DNA of 64,000 bases from Paramecium tetraurelia. Taxonomy: Eukaryota > Ciliophora > Oligohymenophorea > Peniculida > Parameciidae. The notes under the pieces were generated by a model. It had not been told where the DNA came from, did not search any database, and worked only from the letters and a program-made list of their open reading frames with translations. Numbering within the stretch: the first letter of the stretch is position 1; each line of letters starts with the position of its first letter. The position numbers were made by a program, and so were the translations under genes. Shown one piece after another: positions 1-12,500 of the stretch. Location of the stretch: NCBI RefSeq assembly GCF_000165425.1, contig NW_001799647.1, positions 124,001-188,000 of the forward strand, given 5' to 3'.

Positions 1-3000
1 CTTACATTTTGGGGTTCAATTCAAAACTATTGATTTAGATCTTTACTTCAGCTTGGAAATAACTGAGAATGCTAACTTCTATATAAATCTGAAATCATTA
101 TGGGGTAACTTTATTTGTTACATATTTGGTAGTGATAACTTCATAGGGAGCAAATCTCCCTATGAATCTAATCTAACCTTAACAAGCTTTTAGCAAACTT
201 TAATTATTGAAAATCCAAAATAGTTTTATTACCTGTATGTTAAAACTTCCTCTCGTGAAGTAAGTGAATCATATCAAATAATGTATTATCAACAGAGTTC
301 CTTTTTTGCAACTATTCCTTGGCGATACATTTTATGGTTTGCTAGAAGATTAAAAAACCTTATATTTTTTCTACTAATCAATCTAAAATAGCAAATAAAT
401 ATAAATTATTGTAACATATTAATCTGAATATAATAATAACAACAATCTCTAAATTTATATCAGTAGCATTAACAAATATCCTGATTAATTTAATTATGAA
501 TACCTAATTAAACCAAACTCCAATCACATAACCATTCCTAACATCATTTATGACAGCATCCTATAAATTGGAGTTTACAGCAGAGGATCCAACAAGTACA
601 CCCTTCTAATTCAAGATTCTGATTCTGCGATTTTATTAAAAGATAATATCGTTTAAACAAGGCCAATCTAGAACTAACAGCATTTCTACTTTTACTATTT
701 AATTCCTAAGAATATCATTAATCCTATTAAGATTTAAGCAATTACTAAATTCAATTTAATCGAATTATTGTGTAATATTGTTGATTATGACTCTAATAAT
801 ATAGAAAAAGAGAATTACCCAACTTTTTCCAAACATGACATAAAAGAGTTATTTAGTGCCAGTCCATCCAATAAATTGCTTTTCATAAATGAAACCAATC
901 TAATGAAATGCTAAAATTAAGGCTGCATCCTGTTAATAAATGCTTATGTATTAGGACATTTTGATTATTTCAATGTCATGGTATCCTCAAAATATACTGT
1001 CATTAGAAATCTAGAGATGATTATTGGATATGCCAGCTAAAATAGCATGTCTTATTACTACTTTGAGATTAGCGAAGTAATAATGGATATCCAAATTACT
1101 GTTAGAGCATTATAAGAATGTAAATGCGATATTTATGTCTAGAAATCTAAAGGACAAGATAATATCCTTTATCCTTCTATTGATAAATACACTTATAAAT
1201 TTACATCAGATACGCTAACAATCTCAGAAAAGGATAATATAGGACAATATATGATCGGTGTAACGTCTCAAAATTGCATCTTTGAAATAATGTTACATCT
1301 TGGAGGTTTCTAGTTGCATTACATTCACAACGGATAATTTGTTGAAACTTCAATTAATGATAACGTTTAATATTATTACTTGAATACCCACTAAGAACCA
1401 TTTCGAATAATGATTTATAATATGAGGAACATCATTGCCTCAATAAGGATTGAAAATAACAATGAAACAATGGAGTTGGCTAATAATAGTGATCTTTTTG
1501 GAGGAATAATGTAAATTGATAAGGATGTATGCTAATCTTGCACATATATTTTATCTCTTCATCCAATTAGACCAACTGCATTATCTATACTTCTTATATA
1601 TAATAAAATTCCATTTTCTATTCCGTATGGTAGAATTTATTATGACTAATGCCTAACTACTTGTGAATTCGAACTTACCCCAGGAGAGTTGAATTTATTT
1701 GTCTACTCAAAATCTATCACTTTGACTTTTAACTTTAAAATTAAACGCTTTATTAAAATGGATCTAACCTACTCTAACCACTTGATCCCAATAAATGAAA
1801 CCTGCATTTTACAAATTGGGAAGGATGCTTATTATTCTATCAATCTAAGCAATCGTGAAAATCCAATCATTTTATAATTAGGTCGAGTATTCAATAGCAA
1901 AAATACTATAAGTCGTAATTAATCATTATTTAATTTTAAAATTGACAGAATTGATTAGGAGTATGTAATCTAAGTTTCAAGTTAATCTGATGTAATAATT
2001 GAAGTCATTTTCAATGACGAGTAATAAAATAAATTAAAGATAATTCCAAAATCAGAGTTAATCTTCAATTAATCAAAGAAAAAATTCATTTATTAATTTC
2101 AACAAATTGAATAACCATACTAAATCACCCTCTAGTGCAGTGATAATTACTATATTCTAGTGGATGCCTATAATGCAAAAAATAAATTCAAGTATATTAA
2201 TTTTAACAATCATTATATTGAAATAATTATGGAGACTTAATAATACAATATTTAAGCTACTTATGAATAAGAAATGCAATTTGAGAAATTCGATTGTCTA
2301 GGAAAGACTCAATTGCAGAAATTATCTCAAGGCAATTAAAGAGAAACATATTTCAAAATTTAAGTAATAGAAAGATCAGATCCTTATCCATTTAATATAG
2401 TCAGTTTAGTGCCGCATCTTTAATATTCTCACGATCAATGGCATTAAAAGAATACAAGATTTGAAATCATTAAATTGTCAAATGATTATTTAGAAGTAAC
2501 TGTTAATGCGATGAAAAGAAAAAAAACTGGGAGTATGAATTTAAATAAACTAATGTAAATTATTTAAAATAACTTATAGCTATATCATGCATTTCTCTAA
2601 CCAAGAAAACTATATGAGACCACTGGGTTGTGAAATCGATATTGAGTTTCTGGGAAGATATACTAATGATAGTTCTATATTTTACAATACCTCTATTTTA
2701 GAAGTGAAAGAGAAACAGGAAGCTATACAATTTATAGGTATGTTTAATACAAAATTGTAGTGCTAATTAATAGAGAAATAATATACGGATAACTTGTATT
2801 TAAAGCTTTTTATGAGGGTTACGATATTCCATATACCTACTTTTATAATGTCGCTTTAATTTATAATGAAACGAACGATATGAAAATGAAGATGAAAGAA
2901 GAAGTGAAGATTGAAGAAATAAAAATAGATTATATATTGATAGTCATTGGAATTAGTTTAGCAGTGGGAATAGGTTTAATTCTTTTATGGATTTACATTC

Positions 3001-3092
3001 CTAAGTAGAAATAGAAAAGAAAAAAATTGAATGAGGAATAATAATATGAATTATCATAGTTAAAGTAAGGAGATTAAGTGAATACAACTTGA
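1..3092 (+). CDS. Large single-pass membrane protein, 5' end outside the window
   Basis: The gene is already open at base 2 and ends at TGA 3090-3092; about 1,020 residues are visible. From about base 385 on the frame is continuous and rich in TAA/TAG glutamine codons. The bulk looks like an ectodomain: aromatic, Asn-rich, beta-like, with scattered cysteines and N-x-S/T sites. One strongly hydrophobic segment, LIVIGISLAVGIGLILLWIY, lies near the C-terminus, followed by a short basic, Gln-rich tail of about 25 residues. This is a type I layout with a small cytoplasmic tail. The frame changes by one base near 345-360 at a run of six A; a 55-nt intron would also restore it but would be long for this genome. 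I recognise no family. A surface or membrane-trafficking protein is only an inference from topology. Confidence 0.7.
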
Positions 3093-3141
3093 TTAATGTT
3101 TATGTGAATATGTGTTAAAAATAAGAATATATATATATATA

Positions 3142-4894
3142 TCATTTTTCTATTGTTACTTTTTCTAATTTGGTAATAAATTGATTGATTTCATCTTGAG
3201 CTTCATCAACAGGTTCAGCCAACTCTGGTTTATCTTCCAAATTCAAATCTTTCATTAAATCTTCTAATTTAACATCATCCTCATCATCATCTTACCATTC
3301 GTCATCATTATCTTTTTTCTATTACTAAACTTGTTTCTTTTATTTCTTCTTCAAATCCTCTTTGCTTAACTTTTTAATCTTATCTTCATCTCTATATAAA
3401 TTGATGTTCTTTCTCATCTCCTTATCCTTTTCTACATCATCTAAGAATTCTTCGAATTGCTCTTCTTAATCATTCTATTTCTTCTCTAAAAAAGATAATG
3501 GAATATTTAAATACATTAATTTCTCTTTCTTTCTCCTCCTTCCTCTTCCATAACATTCTGAGCTTCCAACCTCTTCAACTTAAAGATTCTCAATTTTCTG
3601 GCTTCCTTATTGATTTGTCTCTTCACTAATATGCATTCAGGATAATTAGAAATATCCTCCAAAGATTCAATAGTCAATTAAGTTAAATCATAACCAATAG
3701 CAACCTGACCTGTTTTGAGGATGTCTCCCAAATGACTTTTAACAGTCACAGGCACATAATTATTAGATTCCCTAATAATAGTAACTTTTGTCAATTTTGG
3801 AAGGAATGCATTTTATGAACTTGAGATATAACTTTCATTCAAATTTCTGGTGTGAATACGTTCAACATCAACAACAGTGAATTCATGTTGATGTGTTTTT
3901 AAGGTTATAGACTTCAATTTCATTTTCATACAAAGAAAAAGCTTCAATGGATAGATCTGAACATTTCATTGAGAGGGGATCAATTAAATGAACTATGGTT
4001 GTCAATTTATAACATAATTGTACTCTACCAACTCCTCCCAATTCTTTGCACAATTTCTAAGGGAGAATAACCAGATCATCCTTACACACTTTAGGCAAAT
4101 CTACTGCATAGACATACTTATAATTGAAGAGATTGCTGCTAGCATCATGTGATACCAATTATTTAGATTGTTTCACTCTGATTGGCAATATTGTTGACAG
4201 GTATTCTACTAATCTATTGGCATGTGATCTTGATTTATAGAAGAAATCCAATCCATCATCAACTTGTTCTATTTTCAACACTTTATCATTTGCATTGTAT
4301 TTCAATAGCAATTGTTCCAAATAAAAGAATGTCTTCTTATGATCCACTCTTTAACGAACTTAGACTGCTGCTCCCCAAGTGTGAGGAGTGAATTCCTTTT
4401 TACAATCTTCACATTGTTGATAATGTTCCACGAATTCGCATATGAATGTCTAATTAGTTATGAAATCCATACTTATTGCATATTAGTATTGTTGAGCACT
4501 TCCTTCTGTATTGTTAACTTGACTTTAATTCTCTTTGAACTTGGTTCAGTGTACACAAAGGCTGCATCTATGATTTTTACTTTATTCAATCTACACAAAA
4601 GAATTCAAATATCATTTACCCTCTTAATCTCTTCAAACAAATGCTCAATAATTCTTTTGATTCCCTCTCGCACAAGGTCCAAGGGGGTCTTAAATAACGA
4701 TGACAGAATCGACAGTAATTTACAATGCCCTCTTTGGTTATACCAACAGTAATGTCAGTCTAATTGATAATACAATTTGTGCAAATAAGTGTCTTCTATT
4801 CACTGGGAGTGAAAGCAAGATCGCAAATTGAACAAAGAATTGTAGTTTTAGGTTTAATCTAATTACCAATTTATTAGTTTTCTGTTTCCATCAT
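3142..4894 (-). CDS. NMD3: NMD3, 60S ribosomal subunit export adaptor
   Basis: NMD3 bridges the pre-60S subunit to the exportin CRM1 and carries it out of the nucleus. The N-terminus shows the family's paired zinc-binding CxxC motifs (CSICD, CTNC, YCRFC) followed by RYLRPPWTLCERES. Further on come FVYTEPSSKRIKVKLTIQKE, CxxC as CEDC, then WGAAVQVRQRVDHKKTFFYL and FFYKSRSHANRLVEYLS, all classic NMD3 blocks. The C-terminus is acidic, with LRKNINLYRDE-type sequence (here MRKNINLYRDED) and a coiled, Lys/Gln-rich tail. Two introns restore frame: 4450-4472 (23 nt) and 3486-3514 (29 nt). Spliced, this gives exactly 567 codons (566 aa), slightly longer than usual for the family. ATG at 4894 is the first of two adjacent ATGs. 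The gene is divergent from the next one with 93 bp between starts. Confidence 0.95.
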
Positions 4895-4987
4895 TAATTA
4901 AATTTATAATTAATTAAACAATAATAAGCATGATATTAACTATTTTTAATTCCCATACCACACTCCTCTACACTATATTATTAATTT
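4895..4987. promoter_or_regulatory. Short shared upstream region of NMD3 and the PAXX-like gene
   Basis: Ninety-three AT-rich bases separate two divergent start codons, so any promoter elements of both genes must lie here or inside the genes. No TATA box or other motif can be assigned with confidence. Confidence 0.45.
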
Positions 4988-5587
4988 ATGACAGAGAGAA
5001 GAGTTGAATTTTGTAGATCGCTTGGCAAATTGGCATTCCTTAATACACTCATCATCTACAATTAAAAAGAGTACATCATCTATTTTCAACCTATGGAGAG
5101 CAAGGGACGTTGCAAAATTCAAGTTACAAATGGTTTCGATTTTTGGGTAGAGGATTTTGATTTGGAAAAATTTGAATAAAAACGCAAAAAAAGTGGATTA
5201 GAAGGAACCTATAATAGTTATTTTGATATGATGCATCGATCAATTAGTCAAAGGAATTTTGAAGTTTGCGTTGATCAAACCTAAAACTTTGTTTTAACTC
5301 TCTACTTTCAACTAAACAAAGGTGTCTCATTAAAAGGGGACTTTGAATTAGGAAGACCTTTACATTTTGATGATATTAAAGAATTTCATTGTGTCTATCG
5401 ATTATTCTTGTTTGATATTTTCAAGGCCAAGGATTAAGAGAGGATGAAGGCTGAAGTTAGTAGAAAAGGAAGAAGAATGGAAGAAAGAGAATCCAAAAAA
5501 TCTATTTCTTAACCAAGATAGGATGAAGAGGATGAACAAGATGAAGATGAAAGTGCTGCTCAAAGAAGGAAAAAAGTTTAATTATGA
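4988..5587 (+). CDS. 199-aa protein, possible XRCC4/PAXX/XLF-superfamily fold
   Basis: An intron-free frame of exactly 200 codons runs from ATG 4988 to TGA 5585-5587. Residues about 1-125 look like a beta-rich N-terminal head: an N-terminal strand (KEYIIYFQP), then IQVTNGFDFWVEDFDLEKFE, a helix, and NFEVCVDQTQNFVLTLYFQL. The order strand, [V/T]-x-x-x-FW, helix, strands resembles the head of PAXX and XRCC4-like proteins. After it come a short helical stretch (HCVYRLFLFDIF) and a basic then acidic tail with RKGRRMEERESKK and EDEEDEQDEDES-like sequence. The total length, about 200 aa, is close to PAXX. The resemblance is by eye only and the sequence is too divergent for a firm call. SAS-6 or CCDC61 share the same fold and are alternatives. 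That the gene is real is much surer than its function. Confidence 0.78.
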
Positions 5588-5791
5588 TATATATTTATTT
5601 ATGATACAAAAATTAAAATCAAAGAATAATACTTGAAAATTCATTTCATTTTAAAGTATCGAGATTTAATGATAATCATTATTTAAAAAGGACAAACTAG
5701 AGCTTTAATAAATTTGTATAGTTTCATTAATATAAGATTTAGATGTATATAAAAATAGAATGCAATGTGATTATAAATATTTAGTCACTAA

Positions 5792-6411
5792 ATGAATCTT
5801 TTTTTTAAATTCAAAGCCAGATCTGGTTTTGATAATATTTTTCAAAATAAAAATTATAAAGATTCACAAAGCATGGGCAAATCCAATAACATTTAAGACA
5901 AATCAAAGAAAAGTAAGCAATATCAAAAAATTGAATGTGACCAAAGAATACTAATACTTGATATGCTATTGAATTAAAAGTTATCATTACAAGAGGTATA
6001 AATTAAAATCTTTCTCATCACTCCCCTTCTATATCCTTCTATTTAAATAAGCTGCTTTTTCAATTAATATCTCTTTAGGTGGCCAGCAAACTGTAATTGA
6101 AGTATTGCACCGTACGAACAATCTAGAAGACATATGAAAGAGAAGGTCGAATAGGGAAAAAAGAAACTAGAAAGAAGAAGTTAAATGTTGAAAGTATTCT
6201 CAAAATAAGTGTCTTAAATCCCTTTGCTATGGTTGTTCAACCCTTGAGTATCTAATCCGATATTCAATCGGTATTCGTTATTTATGTGATATTTAGATAT
6301 ACATTGACAAACAGCCAACGAAGCTTGATCAGATAAACATAACAAACCAATAACGATCCTAATTGCAATCTTAATGCTCTAAATTCATTTAAGCACTTGT
6401 ATCTCGCATGA
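5792..6411 (+). CDS. Small helix-turn-helix (homeodomain-like) protein
   Basis: Spliced length is 179 codons if one 83-nt intron (GTATAAATT...CTCTTTAG, inside about 5995-6080) is removed. The core reads ILDMLLNQKLSLQEV, intron, ASKLQLKYCTVRTIQKTYE, then REGRIGKKETRKKKLN. This is the shape of the short helix-turn-helix proteins common in Paramecium: an acidic helix, a turn with LSLQEVASKL, a recognition helix with YxTVRTI, and a basic arm. The C-terminal part (FAMVVQPLSIQSDIQ...) is unfamiliar. An alternative start is MGKSNN at 5874. The intron is about three times the usual size here. DNA binding is inferred from the motif; the target is unknown. Confidence 0.6.
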
Positions 6412-6965
6412 ATTAACCAAATTTAATATATTAATCCACCATTCAAAGCATATTACTTGCATCTTAACACGTATTTCAATCAATCCTTTATTTCAACCCT
6501 CAAGGATAACTCAAATAAGAATTTGACTCACATTCCTAGCTTCCGGCATCATTATCTTACACATAACAACCCTGCTAATCACAGCTTAACACATAACCAC
6601 ATATTTAGCTAAGAACTTGAAAATATGAATATATCGTAATCAATTCTCTAAAAAAGAAAATTCTATAGTATTTGTTCATATTATTTATATTTAAAAAGAT
6701 GTCCAATCCAATTCTGAGCTTCTAATACAAGTTCATTATTAAAATGGTTCAAGAATATTATAAATCTTTAAAATTATGCTAATGGCATATTAATAATATA
6801 TTAATTTTATAAAAAATTAATTAATTTTAGTGTGCTTATTTTGTTCTATTTTGTCAAGAGAAGAAATTAACTATTATACAATTCACACTCGCAACTTTAG
6901 ATACGATAAAATTATTTTACAATATAACATAGATTAAGCACTTAAATATTATATAAAAGTAAAAG
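6412..6965. other. Intergenic, AT-rich, between convergent genes
   Basis: No frame with coding character was found on either strand, and no RNA gene. The region separates the stops of the helix-turn-helix gene and the cyclin gene. Confidence 0.6.
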
Positions 6966-8118
6966 TCAACATTAGGTTTACATAATGTCTGAAATTTGAA
7001 ACTTACTGAATTTTTTAAGATTTTCAAAATTAGGGAACTGTTTATCAAATCCCTTAGCCAATTATAATAATCTATTGGCACAAGCAATGGAATCTTGATA
7101 ATCTAATTTTAATGTTGATATAATCAGTGGAATTGTCACTTCTGATGATAAATTTTAATCAATCTATTCAATAGTCTTTGTGCTAACAATTAAAACTGCG
7201 CATGCTAACTACAAATATGAGTATTGGTTGACAAATTCATAATCAAACAAAGCCTGCTTTATATTATAATAAATACTAATTTTGCTAAAAAATTAGCAGC
7301 TTCATATAACTATTGATGTAGATTGAGAATTGATAAGACCATTGTTATGATATCTAATATAGTAGTTCCATTCAAATTGAAATCAAGAACTTATAATATA
7401 TTTGCTTCTTTATCCTTGATTTCCTCCTTAGATAATTTTTTGTGTGCAATTTTTTCATAAACTACCTGCAATTTCACAGGATAGATTTCCTCATATTTAC
7501 ATGCTATAAACATTGATGAGACTCCAACTAAATGTAAGTCTTATGGAAGATGTTTCTGAGTAGTTTTTGATAAATACAAATCCATCAATCTTATTGATAA
7601 ATGAAAAGTTTGGTCCTTGCATTTATAAGATGAAAGAACTTCAACTATCCAATCTATCATTTTGGCTCTCAAATTGGCATTTATGGAATGGTTTTATAAA
7701 CTATTTTTAGGAGTTTCAGTCTAAAAATACATTTAAATAGCATACATCCAATTTAGTATAATAATCCAAAATAGGCTCTGAGTAGTTTTATATTAAGTTA
7801 CATAATTCCTTTGATTGACTTTCGTTGCTCCTCTCTTAGGATTATTTTTATGGTGATGGTATAGTTTTCAGCGTTTTAACTCTCTGCTCAGGCTTACAAA
7901 ATACAAGTGGTCTTTGAGAAACAGATACTTGAGTATTCTTTATATCTATGCCTTTAAATTCAGCTTCTAAGAGACATAGTATTTGATGTGATACTTCTAG
8001 TATTGTTTATCATTGTCAATGACACCAACTAAGTCAGTGATTTATTCAATTGTCTAGGATTATTGGAAACTTCTGCTTAATTTTCTTTTTCAAAGATTCT
8101 TCTTGAAATGTCCTTCAT
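6966..8118 (-). CDS. B-type (mitotic) cyclin
   Basis: A regulatory subunit of a cyclin-dependent kinase. The cyclin N box is clear: INANLRAKMIDWIVEVLSSY corresponds to the conserved MRxxLVDWLVEV motif, followed by FHLSIRLMDLYLS, QDLHLVGVSSMFIACKYEEI and the KLQ...Y region; a cyclin C-like helical part follows (YEFVNQYSYLQLACAVLIVS). Near the N-terminus, residues 11-13 read KEN, a possible APC/C degradation signal, as expected for a mitotic cyclin. Three introns restore frame: 7967-7994 (28 nt), 7721-7745 (25 nt) and 7257-7276 (20 nt). The spliced product is exactly 360 codons (359 aa). The start ATG at 8118 lies only 53 bp from the stop of the upstream minus-strand gene. Confidence 0.93.
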
Positions 8119-8171
8119 TAACAGTTAAATTTTTATTAATAAAATTATATTAATTAATATTTCATATGATC

Positions 8172-8738
8172 TCATTAAACCCCAAATGACTTCTTCCTTC
8201 CTTCATTTAAAATTAAAAATACTATACAAAACAACTTAAATAATATAACAAAATCAACATTTTATTGTAATAGATCAAATCGTAGATTTTCTATACCTTT
8301 AAGCACCGCATTCGACACAATGAATTTTATAGTATTAATTAATCTTTTGACATTATTAGCATTGCCATTCAAACTCAAAGAAATCATATTTTGGTTCTTC
8401 ATATTTTAATTGATTTTACATGTTTCTTTAGTTATCTGTTTTAAAATTGGTTCCATAGAAGGTAATTTATCAAATGAAAACTTATTGGTTCCAATATCAG
8501 TTTTCTCACCTGATGATTTATTTGACCGATCTGATATTGGTGGTATATCCCCATTACTCTCTGTCAAAAAAAGTGCAGATTTGAATCCTTTACTCTCATT
8601 ATTTTTCATAATTTTTATAGTATGACATCGATTGCAAGAGTCTCTAAATGCAAAATTCATATTGCTGCAATTACTACAAATCCAATCCCCCTACCTTTAT
8701 CTATGATTAATCTTATTCTTTCCTTTCTACTAAGCCAT
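8172..8738 (-). CDS. RanBP2-type zinc-finger protein, 188 aa
   Basis: An intron-free frame of exactly 189 codons. Near the N-terminus it has GDWICSNCSNMNFAFRDSCN followed by RC, matching the RanBP2 zinc finger pattern W-x-C-x2-C-x3-N-x6-C-x2-C that binds RNA or ubiquitin in other proteins. The rest is Ser/Lys-rich and likely disordered (SDRSNKSSGEKTDIG), with a short hydrophobic C-terminal stretch (VILFKLFCIVFLIL) that might be a tail anchor, or might be an artefact if a late intron was missed. The finger assignment is strong; the biological role is unknown. Confidence 0.8.
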
Positions 8739-9565
8739 TTTTATATTAATTAATTATATTAAAATTCAATCCCCTCCAAACATTGCATTAAATAAACCTA
8801 ATCATTAACAACCAAATTCAATCAAATTTGATCACTTTAGCTCTAAAAATAGATATAGACAACAATGAACTAATTTTTAAATTAACTATCAGAAATCTCG
8901 TTGATATAACTAGTTTCTATTATTTGAATTAAATCTTTGTATTTATTCAGTTTATCCAATTTAAAAAATGATAAAACTAAGAGAAAAATCAATAAAAAAA
9001 GGTTATTTCTCAACAATAGATCATTTAAACTATAGATATTCTAGAAGTAATTAAATTTAAAACTAATTACTAACCTAAATATCCACTCTTACAGATTATT
9101 TTTGATAAAAAAATTTGTTATATAATTATATAATAATTCTTATCTTTAAATTTAAATGCATAAATACTATATATTATTCATAATGCAGATTATATATCAG
9201 AATATGTATGATTTGATTTTATTGCAATTGAATAAAAATATATGTATTATATATAAACCTAAAAATAGAGTACAATCTCTAAATTGAAATAATAGTATTT
9301 TTTAATAATGTGAATATCTCAGAATTGAATTACGGCTTTTAATGTAACAACTTTTAAAAGTAGAAATAAATTGGATTATTTTGTGACATTTTCAGAAGAA
9401 GTTACAAAAATATGATAATAATCACTTTTATATTGGGGATAATTTTAGAGTTTGAAATAGAAGCCTAGACTTATAATTTAGTTATTTATATTTAAATCTT
9501 GCTCTGTGTTGAGAAATAAAAGGTATAAAATAAATTTAATATTGAATAACACAATTTATTTAATG
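8739..9565. other. AT-rich intergenic region downstream of the antigen gene
   Basis: About 830 bases lie between the start of the zinc-finger gene and the stop of the surface antigen gene, both on the minus strand. No coding signal or RNA gene was recognised. It must hold the antigen's 3' end and the zinc-finger promoter. Confidence 0.55.
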
Positions 9566-12500
9566 TCAGAAATATAAACTGAGTATGATTGCTATAGTAA
9601 ATAGCATAACTGACGATTTAGTGGAAACCTAAGTATTGGGGGTTACATTGGAATCAGTTTTGGCTTTGCATTAAGCACATTTGGATGTGGATGTGTTCCA
9701 AAGATATGTTTAGGCACTATTGATATAGCATGTATCCATGGTTAAGGTTGTTGGTTAGACATCCTAACAGGCGTTATTTATTTTCGCACAAAGAAGGAAT
9801 GATTTCTAATCAAAACTGGGAACTGGAACACAATCCTTTTTGGAGTTATAAGTGAGACAAGTATGAGGGATGCATTGTTTAGTTACATTGGATGAAATCC
9901 ATTAGCAGTACTTTGAGTTAGCAAGACATGTATCTTTGTCACTGTTAGCATCTGAACATTAAGTGAAGAGTTTACAGATTCCATCATTAGACTATGAAGC
10001 GATGGGTGTGAAAGCACATTATCCATCCATACCTCCAGAAGCACATGCAACCTTAGTAGTATATTATGAACAGTAATTGAAATCAACACATATGGACCCA
10101 TTCGAGACACATTTTTTATAGGTAGTATCAAAAGCAGACATGCAGACATCCAGAGTTTTGCCTGTGACATCTTAACACTGCTTAAGTCTGCAAGAGATTT
10201 AACTTGATGACTTATCGAGTGGTAATTTGTAAATGCAAGGTCCATCTGTGCCCAGTATGCAAGACTTCTCATTATAATACTAACACGAAGATAGACTGAT
10301 ACATTTGGTACCATTACTGGAACAATGCAAAGGAGTTAATTGATTAAAGCATTTGTTGAATGTATCAGTATTGGTAGTCAGATCTTCACATTATTTCAAT
10401 CGACAGGCATTATCAATCCAAATACAGACTCCATCAAGTCCATGATTATGTTCACATAAAAACTATGAGTAATAGAACGAACAAATATTTTATTCCACAC
10501 ATTTCACACCGTCACTTACACAAACATGAGAGTATTATTGACAAATAGGAGTTGAAGTTCCCAAAACATCTGAACATTGTTTGAATAGATTGCATTTGCT
10601 GTTATTCCAACCACACATCCCATCAATTCCTATATTACAGGATTCTTATTAAGTGTAATACTGACATTTATTTAAAGGTATACAATTTATTTAGTTTGAT
10701 GTACACAGTTCTGAGAATGTTTGACATTCTTCATGAGTGGTGAATTTCATATCTTCACATTTCGAGTAGGAATAGCAAGTGTTCTTATAGAATATGCATG
10801 GATTGCCTAGATAATCGGTTTGACAAGTTTTCTGTAGCAAATCTTAACATAAGTAATTTGGTCCAACACAATTAGCACCATTTGTAATACACCCAGACAT
10901 GAATGATTTACAAGATGAACTGGTTGTACCTAAGAAATCTTAGCATATTCTCTGTCTACATCCAGAATCAATCCATGTACATCTGTTGATTGGATCAGTG
11001 GAGTAAGCATATTAACATGTGAGTTTTTCATAATACTATCCACAAGATTTCATTATTTCACATCCATTCCCATTGGTTGTACAATCACTACTGAATTTCT
11101 AGCAAGTATTATTATCGTTGATGCCAACATAGTCAGAACACTGAAACTCTCTACATTTATTTATCGACAAATCATAAACACAACTCTTTCCATTTGATAA
11201 CACTGACGTTTGACAAACTGCTTATGATGTTAATAATGAGCATGAGGAAACAGAGGCTAAACATTAGCTGGCCAAAGTACAACCAAGTTTTAAGGAACAA
11301 ACATCATTACTAACTAAACTATTACAATTTAGGGATGGCTAGCCTTAATTATCATACGATTAAAACTTCATACATCCTTATCCTGTTGTTAAACAAGAAG
11401 GATGATAATCATAACATTATGCATCAGTATCATATGATTTAGGTGCTTCATAACATTATCTTGGTTAACAATATCCCATTGAATTGTCTAAATTACCTTT
11501 ACATGGTCCATCAACAATGGCTGTATACGTCTAACAAGTTATGTTATTGCCTGTGAAATCGCTGCATTTGGCAGGATTCTTGATGCAATTGATACCATTA
11601 CTTACACATAGAAGTGTCAAATTGCCATTTATCATTATCTTAGGAAAGGCTTGCTCACATTATTGATCTGTAGTACCCAATACATGAGAGCATAGTTTAT
11701 CAATACAATTGTAATTACTGGGAGCATCTATATTGTTCCAACAATAAACAGTTTTGTTGTTACCCATGAATTTACTGCATTGTTATTGAGTGCCTTTATA
11801 ACTGCTGCAACTGGCATTGATATCGATACAACCTTATCCATTGGTTACACACCCAGTCTTAAAGTATGAACATAAAGTATCACTATTATCTATTAGATTA
11901 TCTGAACAAATTCTTGATCTACATTTTGATTAATCAGTATTTGTAAAGTCTCCTGAACAGATCTCAGTTGTTGTTGGGGTCAGATACCCATTGAATTTAA
12001 TGCATTGATCTCTGGTTCCTCTATATTCATCGCATTTGGCTGTATTGGGTATACATCCGACTCCTCTGGTTAAACATCCATTTTGATATGCTTTACAATC
12101 TGAATCAGTAGTAGCTGTTGTGTTCTGATAACATGATAATGATAAACAAGGGCCGACGCCTTATTCAGACCCATTGATAACTTTACAATAGTTGATATTA
12201 TCAGAATCCAAATATTTGTTACATGAATCAGAATTACCAGTAAATTGAGAACACAGCTTAGATGAATCTATGCATTTGGATCCATCTGATTTACAAGATG
12301 ACTTCCATTCTTTGCATTCTGAATTCAAATAGAATAATTTATCACTGCACAATCTCTCCCTACATTAGGTGCTATTAGCATTATCTGCAGTACAATTATG
12401 TCCATTCTTGTCAATAAGTGTTGAGCAATGATTAATAGGATCTGCATTAGTTGGCCAATCACTCTTTTTATAAGTGGAACAATCAGAGATATTTATGCAT

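Noticed and set aside
9883-10314. A separate 143-aa minus-strand gene
   Set aside because: It is an out-of-frame shadow inside the surface antigen gene.
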